From: Altibacter lentus
GTDB taxonomy: Bacteria; Bacteroidota; Bacteroidia; Flavobacteriales; Flavobacteriaceae
DNA length: 64,000 nucleotides
Assembly: GCF_000746845.1 (NCBI RefSeq)
Contig: NZ_KN050846.1
Coordinates: 193,394 to 257,393, forward strand
Direction of reading: 5' to 3'
In this document: positions 10,215-18,397 of the stretch, piece by piece
How the letters are laid out: every line of letters starts with the position of its first letter
Position numbering within the stretch: position 1 is the stretch's first letter
Notes under the pieces: model-generated
The model's database searches: none
Told to the model about the DNA's origin: nothing
The model's input: only the letters and a program-made list of their open reading frames with translations
Position numbers and translations under genes: made by a program

Positions 10215-10242
10215 AAGCCTTATTTTTAGGTAAAAAAGAGAT

Positions 10243-10455
10243 ATGATCCGAAAAGGAACAAAGATCCAATGGAAATGGGGGCAGGGAACTGCCCGGGGTG
10301 TAGTGAAGGAATCGTTTACAAAGAAGGTAAGCAGGTCCCTGTCCGGTACTGAAGTAACAAGAGAAGGAACTCCCTCCAATAAGGCTTTGCTCATTGAACA
10401 GGACGATGGTACCCTTGTGCTGAAACTTGAAAGTGAAGTGACACGACAGGACTAA
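10243..10455 (+). CDS. DUF2945 (hypervirulence-associated TUDOR-like) protein
   Basis: A 70-residue basic protein. It matches the DUF2945/HVA1 Tudor-like family in pattern: a start with GTKIQWKWGQGTARGVV, a middle KEVTREGTPSNKALLI-type stretch (TREGTPSNKALLIEQDDG) and a final VLKLESEV. Family members are small proteins of unknown biochemical role, found widely in bacteria and fungi. The gene has its own -7 element upstream and stands alone between the divergent esterase gene and the threonylcarbamoyl-AMP synthase gene. Confidence 0.85.
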   Translation: MIRKGTKIQWKWGQGTARGVVKESFTKKVSRSLSGTEVTREGTPSNKALLIEQDDGTLVLKLESEVTRQD

Positions 10456-10465
10456 TACATTTTTA

Positions 10466-10496
10466 TTGAATTTTATCCGGCGAAGCGGTATCTTTA
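10466..10496 (+). promoter_or_regulatory. Promoter of the Sua5/TsaC gene
   Basis: TTG at 10466-10468 and TATCTTTA at 10489-10496 (7 of 8 to TAnnTTTG), separated by 20 nt. The expected transcription start near 10503 falls after an upstream ATG at 10497 and so favours the start at 10521. Confidence 0.6.
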
Positions 10497-10520
10497 ATGA
10501 TCGATCAAAATTGTTTGACT

Positions 10521-11138
10521 ATGGCTGAATTTATTAGAATCTACGAAGAAAACCCCAATCCGAAGGATGTAAAGAAAGTAGTCGATATTATACGTGATGG
10601 AGGCTTGGTGATCTACCCCAGTGATACCGTATATGCGTTAGGCTGTGACATCATGAACAACCGTGCATTAGAAAGGGTTGCTCAACTAAAGGGCGTAAAA
10701 TTAGAAAAAGCTAACTTCTCTTTTGTGTGTGAGGACTTAAGTAATCTTTCAGATTATGTGAAACAGATCGACAGTCCCACTTTCAAAATATTAAAACGCG
10801 CCCTTCCGGGACCTTACACATTTATCCTGCCCGGAAACAATAATCTTCCCACCGTCTTCAAGAAAAAGAAGGAAGTAGGGATTCGGGTTCCGGCAAATTC
10901 GATCGTTCAGGCGATCGTACGGGCACTTGGCAATCCCATAATTTCTACGTCTATTAAGGATGACGATGAGGTCATCGAATATACCACAGACCCCGAGCTT
11001 ATCTTCGAAAAATGGGAACACCTCGTCGATGTGGTCGTGGATGGAGGATATGGGGGTAATATTGCTTCTACAGTGATAGACCTTACCGGTGATCAGCCCG
11101 TGCTAATTCGGGAAGGAAAGGGAAGTCTGGAGATTTAG
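10521..11138 (+). CDS. L-threonylcarbamoyladenylate synthase (Sua5/YciO/YrdC family)
   Basis: A 205-residue single-domain YrdC/Sua5-type protein. Members make threonylcarbamoyl-AMP from Thr, bicarbonate and ATP for the t6A37 modification of ANN-decoding tRNAs. Diagnostic stretches are GGLVIYPSDTVYALGCDI, LKRALPGPYTFILPG, VGIRVPANSI, NPIISTSI and the closing STVIDLTGDQPVLIREGKG. The short YrdC-only form lacks the extra Sua5 domain. The start is set at 10521 (MAEFIRIYEENPNP, as is usual in flavobacteria). An ATG 24 nt upstream is in frame but precedes the predicted transcription start. Confidence 0.92.
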   Translation: MAEFIRIYEENPNPKDVKKVVDIIRDGGLVIYPSDTVYALGCDIMNNRALERVAQLKGVKLEKANFSFVCEDLSNLSDYVKQIDSPTFKILKRALPGPYTFILPGNNNLPTVFKKKKEVGIRVPANSIVQAIVRALGNPIISTSIKDDDEVIEYTTDPELIFEKWEHLVDVVVDGGYGGNIASTVIDLTGDQPVLIREGKGSLEI

Positions 11139-11235
11139 TTTCTTTTAACAACCCCCGTTAAACTTATGGTAAACACGCTTTAGAACTTTTTATAAAGAGC
11201 GAACTGTAGTATTTTAATGTGAAAAATAACGCATT

Positions 11236-12078
11236 ATGGGATACATTAAGACAACTTCACAAGCACGCAACGAAAATGATGCTGTTAATCTGTACTACGA
11301 AGATTACGGTACCGGACAACCGGTAATATTGATCCACGGATGGCCACTAAGCCACGCCATGTGGGAATATCAAAAGCAAGACATTGTGGAAGCCGGATTT
11401 CGGTGTATAAGTTATGACCGCAGAGGGTTTGGCAGCAGCGATCGACCTTGGGACGGATATGATTACGATACTATGTCGGATGATCTGAACGATCTTATCA
11501 CATCATTACATTTGGACGATGTCATTCTAATTGGCTTTTCCATGGGAGGCGGTGAACTGGCGCGCTATGTCGGCAGGTTTGGAACTACAAAAATATCGAA
11601 ATTGGTCTTTATTAGCTCTATTGCACCCTTTATGCTGAAAACCGACGATAATCCAAAGGGCGTGCCGGCTGAAACGTTTGAAGAATTTAAAGAGGCGATC
11701 AAAAAGGACCGACTTGGGTTCTTGGAAGAATTCGGAAAGGATTTCTTTAGTTACAAGGACAATAAAGATAACGTAAGCGGAAGCCAATTGCACTATAACT
11801 GGGGGATCGCTGCCGGAGCTTCTCCAAAGGCCACCCTGGACTGCATCGATGCCTTCGGTAAGACCGATCTGCGTGATGATTTGAAGAAGATCGATGTTCC
11901 CACTCTTTTTATACATGGAGATGCCGATGACATTGTCCCTATGGAACCTACGTCACAGCAAGGACATGAACTTGTGCGCAACAGCATGTTGCAGGTGATC
12001 GACGGCGCGCCACACGGATGTGTTTTCACACATACCGAGCTGCTTAATAAAATAGTAATCAACTTTATAAGGTCCTGA
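11236..12078 (+). CDS. Alpha/beta hydrolase, non-heme chloroperoxidase-like
   Basis: A 280-residue cytosolic alpha/beta hydrolase. It has the HGWPLSHAMWE oxyanion region, RGFGSSDRP, the nucleophile elbow GFSMGG, the Asp loop HGDADDIVP and the catalytic His in GAPHG. This combination is typical of bacterial cofactor-free haloperoxidase/arylesterase relatives. The physiological substrate is unknown. No signal peptide is present. It stands alone and converges with the SnoaL-like gene, 5 nt apart. Confidence 0.9.
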   Translation: MGYIKTTSQARNENDAVNLYYEDYGTGQPVILIHGWPLSHAMWEYQKQDIVEAGFRCISYDRRGFGSSDRPWDGYDYDTMSDDLNDLITSLHLDDVILIGFSMGGGELARYVGRFGTTKISKLVFISSIAPFMLKTDDNPKGVPAETFEEFKEAIKKDRLGFLEEFGKDFFSYKDNKDNVSGSQLHYNWGIAAGASPKATLDCIDAFGKTDLRDDLKKIDVPTLFIHGDADDIVPMEPTSQQGHELVRNSMLQVIDGAPHGCVFTHTELLNKIVINFIRS

Positions 12079-12083
12079 ATAAG

Positions 12084-12581
12084 CTAGCGGATAAGAGTTT
12101 TTTCGTTGTGTTGTTTGTTTTCAAATTCTGAAAGGTAGTGACGAACTTTCTTATTCAATTTTTTTCTGAAAAAGGCGGTCCACCCCATCAAAAAGCCTTT
12201 AAAACCCATTGATTGCTTAGCCCAGCGATACAAATTGAAACGATCTACATGATTAATGATCTTGCCGTCCTTAAATTCAAATTCGGCATGGATGATATTA
12301 TGAACGCGTCGTCCGGTTTTTGAAAACGTATAATAAGCCTCCCAACGGGCTTTTCCGCGGGTGTCATTAAATTCAATATTAGAAGCCTGTACCGTGAAAT
12401 CCTGCCCTTTTTGCGTTTCGCATAACATACGCCACATGTTTCGGGCTTGGGCTCCCTTTAAAATTCCAAAAGCAGGATCTTCGAAAGTGACATCGGTATG
12501 ATACCACTCGATCATGCGTTCTGCATCGAGATTGGCAAATGCTTCGTAGAATTTCTCAATGATGTTTTCTGAAGACCCCAT
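12084..12581 (-). CDS. NTF2/SnoaL-like fold protein
   Basis: A 165-residue small cytosolic protein. An N-terminal SnoaL/NTF2-like half (IIEKFYEAFANLDAERMIEW, VTFEDPAFG) and beta strands such as ARWEAYYTFSKTGRRVHN and HAEFEFKDGKI identify the fold; it then ends in a basic tail. NTF2-like domains bind small hydrophobic ligands or act as isomerases/cyclases, and nothing here fixes which. The start is taken at the ATG at 12581 rather than the in-frame ATG 12 nt upstream. Confidence 0.82.
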   Translation of the reverse strand: MGSSENIIEKFYEAFANLDAERMIEWYHTDVTFEDPAFGILKGAQARNMWRMLCETQKGQDFTVQASNIEFNDTRGKARWEAYYTFSKTGRRVHNIIHAEFEFKDGKIINHVDRFNLYRWAKQSMGFKGFLMGWTAFFRKKLNKKVRHYLSEFENKQHNEKTLIR

Positions 12582-12607
12582 AATACAATACAAAGTACAT
12601 AAAAAAT

Positions 12608-12635
12608 GAACTCCGGTAAAGCCGGAGTTCGATAT
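12608..12635 (-). terminator. Rho-independent terminator of the DinB-like gene
   Basis: The stem GAACTCCGG/CCGGAGTTC (12608-12616 and 12622-12630) has a 5-nt loop. On the minus strand a T-rich run follows it, so it ends the DinB-like transcript. Confidence 0.75.
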
Positions 12636-12655
12636 TTTTAGAGGTAATTAGTAGC

Positions 12656-13261
12656 CTATTCCTGCGGGAAGTCTGCATCCTCCATGATTTCCTGGATCTG
12701 AAGCACGTGTCTTTCGGTGTGACCGGACATGAAGAGAATTACCTGATAAAGATCAAGCGTCCCGAATGGAAGGACAGCGTAGCGGTTGCGAAGATCGTCT
12801 TCCGTAGTAAGTACATATTTCATGTTATCGGCTCTCTTTTCCTTGAAATTTTTAAGGGTCTTTTCAAAGGAACCGAATTTACCGGTTGGCTCGAAAGGCT
12901 CCTGGGTTTTAACCTTATTGCTTCGGTCGGTAATCACCTTGAGGACTTGCTCGTCGTTCATTTTCACTTCAGCACGTCTTGAAGCATCGGCTTCAGACTT
13001 CAAATTCCCTTGCATCATTCCGAAGATATTATTTTCAGAAATAGCAATGTGTTCCACACATTCGGCGATCGACCAACTTTCAGGACTGCTCTTGTAATTG
13101 AGTTGTGCTTCGGTTAGGCCATCCAGTGCGGTAAGCAACAGCTCGCGGGATTTATTCAATTCAAAGATGGCAAAATCTCTTTCGGCTTCGGTAAGCTTAT
13201 TTTCAGAAGCAGTAAAACTAAGGAGCAATACAGCTACTAGGGGTAAAAGGAATTTTTTCAT
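12656..13261 (-). CDS. DinB family protein with signal peptide
   Basis: A 201-residue protein. An N-terminal signal peptide (FLLPLVAVLLLSFTAS) is followed by a DinB_2 four-helix bundle. The His residues that usually bind a divalent metal are visible in CVEHIAISE and GHTERHVLQ. DinB-like bundles include thiol-dependent S-transferases such as those using bacillithiol; a bacillithiol gene (bshB1) lies elsewhere in this window. Exported DinB-like proteins are common in Bacteroidota, and their function is unknown. It is followed by its own terminator. Confidence 0.85.
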   Translation of the reverse strand: MKKFLLPLVAVLLLSFTASENKLTEAERDFAIFELNKSRELLLTALDGLTEAQLNYKSSPESWSIAECVEHIAISENNIFGMMQGNLKSEADASRRAEVKMNDEQVLKVITDRSNKVKTQEPFEPTGKFGSFEKTLKNFKEKRADNMKYVLTTEDDLRNRYAVLPFGTLDLYQVILFMSGHTERHVLQIQEIMEDADFPQE

Positions 13262-13339
13262 GAGGTATGTGTTATATTATTCATTTTTATTTTCGGTGTG
13301 ATGCGAATTGTCTAAAGATAGGCAATTTATTGTACAATA

Positions 13340-13362
13340 AAACCCGACCTGAGCCGGGTTCC
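13340..13362 (-). terminator. Terminator of the first OmpA-like gene
   Basis: AACCCG/CGGGTT arms around an 8-nt loop; read on the minus strand the hairpin ends in a T-rich run. It lies just beyond the stop codon at 13377. Confidence 0.7.
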
Positions 13363-13376
13363 TGTGTGTTCTGGTG

Positions 13377-14237
13377 TTATTTTTTTTCTTCTTCGGAAAG
13401 GGTTTTCATTTCCTCTTCGATCATTTCGTAGAACTGATCGATCTTCGGAAGGACCAAAATACGGGTACGTCTGTTGGTCGCACGGTTTTCGGCCGTATCG
13501 TTGGGAACCAATGGAACGTACTCCCCGCGTCCCGCTGCTACAAGTCGGCCCGGATCGATCCCTTGCGACTGAAGGGCTCGTACTACAGCAGTAGCTCTCT
13601 TCACACTTAGGTCCCAGTTGTCAAGAAGCAATCCGTTTTTATAGGGAACATCATCGGTATGTCCTTCTACCATGGCTTCAAAATTTGGCTTCCCTTTGAT
13701 CACTGTGGCAACTTTAGCCAGAATTTCATTCGCTCGGGCAGAGATCTCATAACTGCCGCTCTTGAACAATAATTTATCGGCTATCGAAATGTACACGACG
13801 CCTTTTTCAACACTAATTTCAATATCCGGGTCGTTGATACCAACTTCTCGTTTTAGACTGGTCACCAGGGCCAGTGTGACACTATCCTTTTTACTAATCG
13901 CATCCTGAAGTCGGGAAATCTTGAGGTCCTTTTCTTTTAAACTTTCCAATGATTTTTCAAGGTTGGAAGCCCCTTGTGCCGTAAGCATGGTGAGGTCCTT
14001 GGAGCTCTGTATGAGGTCTTCATTGGTTTTTTTGAGATCGGCGAGTCGTTCTTCCAAAGAATTGGCGCGCGCTTCTAAACCAGCCTTGTCGGTAAGGCAG
14101 CTATTTAACTTCACCGTAGTGGAATTCAATAGATCTTGTGATTTTTGGTACCGGTTCTCCAGTTCAATATAATCTTTTTTCGATACACAAGAAGCGAGAA
14201 AGGTTACTGAAAGTAGGAGTAATGCTATTTTTTTCAT
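13377..14237 (-). CDS. OmpA-family lipoprotein (copy 1)
   Basis: A 286-residue cell-envelope protein. It has a lipoprotein signal (LLLSVTFLASCVSKK), a long coiled coil (about residues 20-125) and a C-terminal OmpA-like peptidoglycan-binding domain (about 150-270: LLFKSGSYEIS, VEGHTDDVP, LSVKRATAVV, NRATNRRTRILVLP). It should sit in the outer membrane and grip peptidoglycan. It is a close paralogue of the gene at 14384; most residues are identical, including the coiled-coil register. Each copy has its own promoter region and terminator, so this is a tandem duplication of whole transcription units. Confidence 0.93.
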   Translation of the reverse strand: MKKIALLLLSVTFLASCVSKKDYIELENRYQKSQDLLNSTTVKLNSCLTDKAGLEARANSLEERLADLKKTNEDLIQSSKDLTMLTAQGASNLEKSLESLKEKDLKISRLQDAISKKDSVTLALVTSLKREVGINDPDIEISVEKGVVYISIADKLLFKSGSYEISARANEILAKVATVIKGKPNFEAMVEGHTDDVPYKNGLLLDNWDLSVKRATAVVRALQSQGIDPGRLVAAGRGEYVPLVPNDTAENRATNRRTRILVLPKIDQFYEMIEEEMKTLSEEEKK

Positions 14238-14336
14238 GGGTCTTTATTTAATGATTATTGATTTATAGAAGGTATATAAAAGTAAGAAATAATTAAGAGT
14301 TACTAAATCTTCTAGGCGTCTTATCTAAAAAACAAA

Positions 14337-14362
14337 AAACCCGGCAGGGCGCCGGGTTTTTA
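14337..14362 (-). terminator. Terminator of the second OmpA-like gene
   Basis: The stem AAACCCGGC/GCCGGGTTT (14337-14345, 14351-14359) has a 5-nt loop and T runs on both sides, so it could work in both directions. It ends the minus-strand gene that stops at 14384. Confidence 0.8.
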
Positions 14363-14383
14363 TATATGTAAGAACAATTGATA

Positions 14384-15238
14384 TTATTTACCTTCCAAGG
14401 TTTTCATTTCCTGTTCGATCATGTCGTAGAACTGATCGATTTTAGGCAATACTAAGATCCTTGTACGTCTGTTAATCGAGCGGTTCTCGGCAGTATCATT
14501 AGGTACTAGCGGCACGTAATCTGCACGTCCGGCAGCTACTAAGCGACTGGGGCTAACACCCAGGTCTTGTAGTTCTCTAACAATGGCAGTAGCACGCTTC
14601 ACACTAAGATCCCAGTTGTCCAGTAACAATCCGTTACGGTAGGGAACATTATCTGTGTGACCTTCTACCATTGCTTCAAAATTAGGTTTTCCGTTGATCA
14701 CTTTGGCAACTTTACCTAAGATCTCTCTTGCACGAGAAGAAATCTGGTAGCTTCCACTCTTAAAAATAACCTTGTCTGAAAGTGAAATATAAACGACACC
14801 TTTTTCCACATCGATCTCGATATCTGGGTCGTTAATACCTACTTCACGCTTTAAACTGGTCACTAGCGCTAGTGTCACACTGTCCTTCTTATTAAGTGCA
14901 TCTTGTAAGCGAGTGATCTTTAGATCTTTTTCCTTCAGGCTTTCCAAAGACTTTTCAAGGTTGGTTGCACCTTTGGCGGTTAACATTGTAAGGTCTTTCG
15001 AACTTTGAATAAGATCTTCGTTCGTTTTCTTCATGTCGGCAAGACGTTGCTCAAGCGCCAGTGCTCTCGCATCTGAGGCTGCCTTGTCGGTCAAACAGCT
15101 GTTTAATTTCACCGTTGCCGTGTTCAACATGTCCTGCGTATTTTTTTGCTTCTCTTCCAACTCTGCGTATTTCTTCTTCGAAACACATGAGGTAAGGACA
15201 AAACTGGAACAGATCGCCAATATCAATAGTTTTTTCAT
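14384..15238 (-). CDS. OmpA-family lipoprotein (copy 2)
   Basis: A 284-residue paralogue of the neighbour at 13377, with the same layout: lipoprotein signal (CSSFVLTSCVSKK), coiled coil, then OmpA-like domain (VIFKSGSYQIS, VEGHTDNVPY, NRSINRRTRILVLP). Differences cluster near the N-terminus, in the linker and in the last residues (EQEMKTLEGK instead of an EEEKK end). Its likely role is outer-membrane to peptidoglycan linkage. Which copy is ancestral cannot be told from the window. Confidence 0.93.
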   Translation of the reverse strand: MKKLLILAICSSFVLTSCVSKKKYAELEEKQKNTQDMLNTATVKLNSCLTDKAASDARALALEQRLADMKKTNEDLIQSSKDLTMLTAKGATNLEKSLESLKEKDLKITRLQDALNKKDSVTLALVTSLKREVGINDPDIEIDVEKGVVYISLSDKVIFKSGSYQISSRAREILGKVAKVINGKPNFEAMVEGHTDNVPYRNGLLLDNWDLSVKRATAIVRELQDLGVSPSRLVAAGRADYVPLVPNDTAENRSINRRTRILVLPKIDQFYDMIEQEMKTLEGK

Positions 15239-15331
15239 AATTGTTGTTCTTTTTAAAGTGTTAAATTGTTACCCAAAATTATCAAATGGAGGCTAGCTAT
15301 CATAACGATTAACACAACTTTAAGTAAAATT

Positions 15332-16327
15332 TTAGTAGCCTTTAGAAAAGGTTCTTTTTTTCAGAACAAAATACCGCCAAACAATGTTGTTTATTCTGTA
15401 ATATTTGAAATTTGTTGCGTGTATCTTTCTCTTTTTCAGAAATATAGGAAGTAGGCGATAAAAGCTAAGATGTGCCTTAAAAACAGCCACAAAGTGATGG
15501 ATTTTTCCTTGAAACACAAATTGAAAAGCAGCAACACCGTCCAAAATCATTCGCTGGAACAAAAGCCACCACAAGCGAACTCCCTTTACGTTTTTAACAA
15601 GCGCCAGTAATGTATTTCTAAAATTGTAAAACGTCTTCTTAGGATTAGCCACAGCTAGGGTGGCGCCGCCTAGGTGGAAAACGTGTGAAGCCCCAATATA
15701 CTTGATGTGCCCGCCCTTAGCATGTAATCGCCAGCAGAGATCGATCTCTTCTTGATGTGCAAAGAAGTGGGCATCCAGTGCCCCGGCTTCCCAGAAGGCG
15801 GTCCGGCGTATGAATAGACAAGCACCACTCGCCCAGAAAATATTTACAGTATCGTTATACTGACCTTCATCTTTTTCCAGTGTGTGAAAGATACGGCCAC
15901 GGCAGTACGGATAGCCGAGTTTATCGATATAGCCTCCTGCAGCACCGGCATACTCAAAATATTCCTTATTCTTATAATCGAGGATTTTTGGTTGCGCGGC
16001 AACAAGTTCAGGATTCTCCTGGAATGCTGCGATCACAGGCGGTAGCCAACCCGGGGTAACTGCTACATCGCTGTTGAGAAGGACAAAGATATCTTCGGTG
16101 AGATGTTGCAAGGCGTCATTGTATCCTTGGGCATAGCCGCCATTCCTTTTGTTCTGAATGATCTTTACCATTGGGAATTGCGTAGTTAGATAGGCGACAG
16201 AGTCATCGGTGGACGCATTATCTGCGACATATATGGTAGCTTCTGTTGAGTATGCTACTACCGATGGAAGAAATTCCTCCAGCAATTTTCTGCCGTTCCA
16301 GTTCAATATGACCACTGCAGTCTTCAT
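15332..16327 (-). CDS. Glycosyltransferase family 2
   Basis: A 331-residue GT-A fold glycosyltransferase. The N-terminal TAVVILNWNGRKLLEE, ADNASTDDS and FVLLNSDVAV (the DxD-like metal/nucleotide site) are typical of rhamnosyltransferase-like GT2 enzymes; EEIDLCWRLHAKGG is the usual acceptor/catalytic region. The C-terminus (LLFQRMILDGVAAFQFVFQ) is hydrophobic and may touch the membrane. It probably adds sugar to a surface glycan. The ATG at 16327 is preferred; two more ATGs lie directly upstream. It follows the HsdR_N-like gene by about 18 nt. Confidence 0.9.
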   Translation of the reverse strand: MKTAVVILNWNGRKLLEEFLPSVVAYSTEATIYVADNASTDDSVAYLTTQFPMVKIIQNKRNGGYAQGYNDALQHLTEDIFVLLNSDVAVTPGWLPPVIAAFQENPELVAAQPKILDYKNKEYFEYAGAAGGYIDKLGYPYCRGRIFHTLEKDEGQYNDTVNIFWASGACLFIRRTAFWEAGALDAHFFAHQEEIDLCWRLHAKGGHIKYIGASHVFHLGGATLAVANPKKTFYNFRNTLLALVKNVKGVRLWWLLFQRMILDGVAAFQFVFQGKIHHFVAVFKAHLSFYRLLPIFLKKRKIHATNFKYYRINNIVWRYFVLKKRTFSKGY

Positions 16328-16345
16328 CATCACAAAGAACGTTCT

Positions 16346-16795
16346 TTATTTAGATTCATAGGCGGGAATGGTTTGTAAAAAATCATAACGTTCTGCGCTA
16401 TAATCCAGTTTGCAATAATAATGGTTTAAGCCATTGGTGACCAACAGAAAATCTGCCTCTAAAACCAGATTGTAACGTGCGATCTGATCAAAAGTATCTT
16501 GAGTGATCGCTATGGAGGGAGCCTTGCACTCAACGATCAAATGAATACTTCCGTCTGCATTATATACCACGATGTCATATCGTTTTGTGGTTTGATTGAG
16601 TTGAATCTTTTTTTCAACGTTGATATGTGAAGCAGGATACTTTTTTTCTGAAAGGAGGTATCGAATCACATGCTGTCGGACCCATTCTTCCGGCGTTAGG
16701 GCAACGAATTTTTTTCGGATTTGATCAAAAATCAATGGTTTGTTTTCGTTACTTTTGAAACGAAAGGAATAGCCGGGAAAATTCAATTTCAGCAT
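16346..16795 (-). CDS. HsdR_N-domain (type I restriction enzyme N-terminus-like) protein
   Basis: A 149-residue stand-alone nuclease-like domain. A PD-(D/E)XK core is visible: D74 in RYDIVVYN and E89-x-K91 in LIVECKAPS, with the usual spacing of HSDR_N domains. No helicase or specificity gene is next to it, so it is not part of a type I restriction system here. Family knowledge: short HSDR_N proteins occur widely in Bacteroidota beside housekeeping genes; here it is divergent from holA. The start at 16795 (MLKLNFPGYS) is chosen over an ATG 15 nt upstream. Function unknown. Confidence 0.85.
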   Translation of the reverse strand: MLKLNFPGYSFRFKSNENKPLIFDQIRKKFVALTPEEWVRQHVIRYLLSEKKYPASHINVEKKIQLNQTTKRYDIVVYNADGSIHLIVECKAPSIAITQDTFDQIARYNLVLEADFLLVTNGLNHYYCKLDYSAERYDFLQTIPAYESK

Positions 16796-16848
16796 TCGGC
16801 AAAATAACAATTTCCGAAGGATTTTTCATAAATTAAAAAGAAAACCTT

Positions 16849-17853
16849 GTGCCCTTAGACAAAGCCAAATCCATTATCAGCGAAATCAAATCCGGAGTCA
16901 TTCGGCCTATTTATTTTTTAATGGGTGAGGAACCCTATTATATCGATGGTATTGCGAAGTTCATTGAAGAATCTGTCCTTTCCGAAGAAGAAAAGGGGTT
17001 CAATCAAATGGTATTGTACGGTCGGGATGTCACGGTCGAGGATATAGTAAGTCAGGCAAAACGATACCCCATGATGGCAGAGAAACAGGTGGTGATCGTA
17101 AAAGAGGCGCAAGAACTCTCTCGAACGATCGAGAATTTGGTCTCTTATGCCGAAAATCCGCAACCCACCACAGTGCTCGTGGTGTGTTATAAATACAAGA
17201 CGTTGGACAAACGCAGAAAACTTGCCAAGGTCATTGGGAAATCGGGTGTCCTTTTTGAAAGTAAGAAATTGTATGAGAATCAGGTTCCGGACTGGATACG
17301 GCGGGTGCTTGCTAGTAGAGGATATACCATTACTCCCAAAGCGGCACAAATGCTGGTGGAGTTTTTAGGCAATGACCTTAGTAAGGTGAATAACGAATTG
17401 AAAAAATTACAGCTCATCCTAAAACCGGGAGCACAGATCACCCCTCATCTCATAGAGGAAAATATAGGTATTAGTAAGGATTTTAACAATTTCGAGCTTC
17501 AAAATGCTATTGGGAACAAGGACATTCAAAAGGCGTTCACCATTATTCAATATTTTGCGCAAAATCCGAAGAACCACCCTTTGGTAATGACAATTGCGTT
17601 GCTTTATAGTTTCTTTTCGAAAGTTTTAAAATATCATGCGTTGTCCAATAAAGGGGAGGCGGCTAAAGTGTTGGGTGTTAGTCCCTATTTCATTAAGGAT
17701 TATGAGATGGCTTCCCAACATTATCCTATGAAAAAAGCGAGTGCTGTTATTGCTTCTATTCGCGAGATCGATATGAAGAGCAAAGGAGTGGGGGCAGCAA
17801 ATCTTTCTCAGGGTGACCTTTTAAAGGAATTGCTAGTGAAGATCTTCTATTAG
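16849..17853 (+). CDS. holA: DNA polymerase III subunit delta
   Basis: A 334-residue clamp-loader subunit. HolA features: IYFLMGEEPYYIDGI near the N-terminus (position of the degenerate P-loop), a RYPMMAEKQVVIVKEAQ strand-helix, VPDWIRRVLASRGYTI, and NDLSKVNNELKKLQLIL before the C-terminal helical collar. Delta opens the beta clamp and passes it to DNA. The start is GTG (Met-Pro-Leu-Asp). It is divergent from the HsdR_N-like gene and overlaps the convergent DoxX gene by 4 nt. Confidence 0.93.
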   Translation: MPLDKAKSIISEIKSGVIRPIYFLMGEEPYYIDGIAKFIEESVLSEEEKGFNQMVLYGRDVTVEDIVSQAKRYPMMAEKQVVIVKEAQELSRTIENLVSYAENPQPTTVLVVCYKYKTLDKRRKLAKVIGKSGVLFESKKLYENQVPDWIRRVLASRGYTITPKAAQMLVEFLGNDLSKVNNELKKLQLILKPGAQITPHLIEENIGISKDFNNFELQNAIGNKDIQKAFTIIQYFAQNPKNHPLVMTIALLYSFFSKVLKYHALSNKGEAAKVLGVSPYFIKDYEMASQHYPMKKASAVIASIREIDMKSKGVGAANLSQGDLLKELLVKIFY

Positions 17854-18227
17854 TTCCGGTCGAGAGAATATTTCCCCGCTCCCAGAAGCGCGATCACTAA
17901 AAATGCCACCAGATATAACAAGGCTTTTTCTTTGGAAGCAAAGGGATCATCCGCATGCACAATAAATGCGGCCACACCCATAGTTAGAAATGCGGGAATG
18001 GCTGCCCATCGGGTCTTAAAGCCAACGATGATCAATAAAGGACAGATCGCTTCTCCTATTACGGCAAGTACCAAGGAAATTGGTTCCCCCAAACCAATGG
18101 GGTCTCCAAATTCAAAATTTCCACCCAGTAGTTTCATTAGTTTGGGTATACCATGTGTAAGCATCATACCTGCAAAACCTATGCGCAGTAGCAGTAATCC
18201 TAAGTGATAACGTGTGGTGTTGGTCAT
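17850..18227 (-). CDS. DoxX family membrane protein
   Basis: A 125-residue protein with four predicted membrane helices (HLGLLLLRIGFAGMMLTHGIPKL; ISLVLAVIGEAICPLLIIVG; IPAFLTMGVAAFIV; YLVAFLVIALLG). The RIGFAGMMLTHGIPKL segment is typical of DoxX proteins. Members have been linked to terminal oxidase or thiosulfate-quinone oxidoreductase subunits, but most have no known role. A second DoxX-like protein is encoded at 26581. Confidence 0.88.
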   Translation of the reverse strand: MTNTTRYHLGLLLLRIGFAGMMLTHGIPKLMKLLGGNFEFGDPIGLGEPISLVLAVIGEAICPLLIIVGFKTRWAAIPAFLTMGVAAFIVHADDPFASKEKALLYLVAFLVIALLGAGKYSLDRN

Positions 18228-18328
18228 TTTGGTTGTTATTTTAACAATATGCCCAAATGTAAGAAAGCCGCAAGGATTTTCAAAAAGAGTATTGTAATGT
18301 ACGTTAGTTTAATTTTAAAATACGAACA

Positions 18329-18361
18329 ACCTACCAGGTTTCCATGAGGTAGGTTTTTTAT
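18329..18361 (+). terminator. Hairpin with T run upstream of menA
   Basis: AACCTACC and GGTAGGTT arms with a loop of about 10 nt, followed by a run of T on the plus strand. It lies between the divergent DoxX gene and the menA promoter. It may insulate menA from read-through from holA, or act as a leader element. Confidence 0.55.
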
Positions 18362-18369
18362 TTTAAATG

Positions 18370-18377
18370 TATTTTTG
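18370..18377 (+). promoter_or_regulatory. -7 element TATTTTTG upstream of menA
   Basis: An exact TAnnTTTG match 20 nt before the menA ATG. No clear TTG is seen 20 nt upstream. Confidence 0.5.
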
Positions 18378-18397
18378 CAGCATCAAAATAATAAAGC

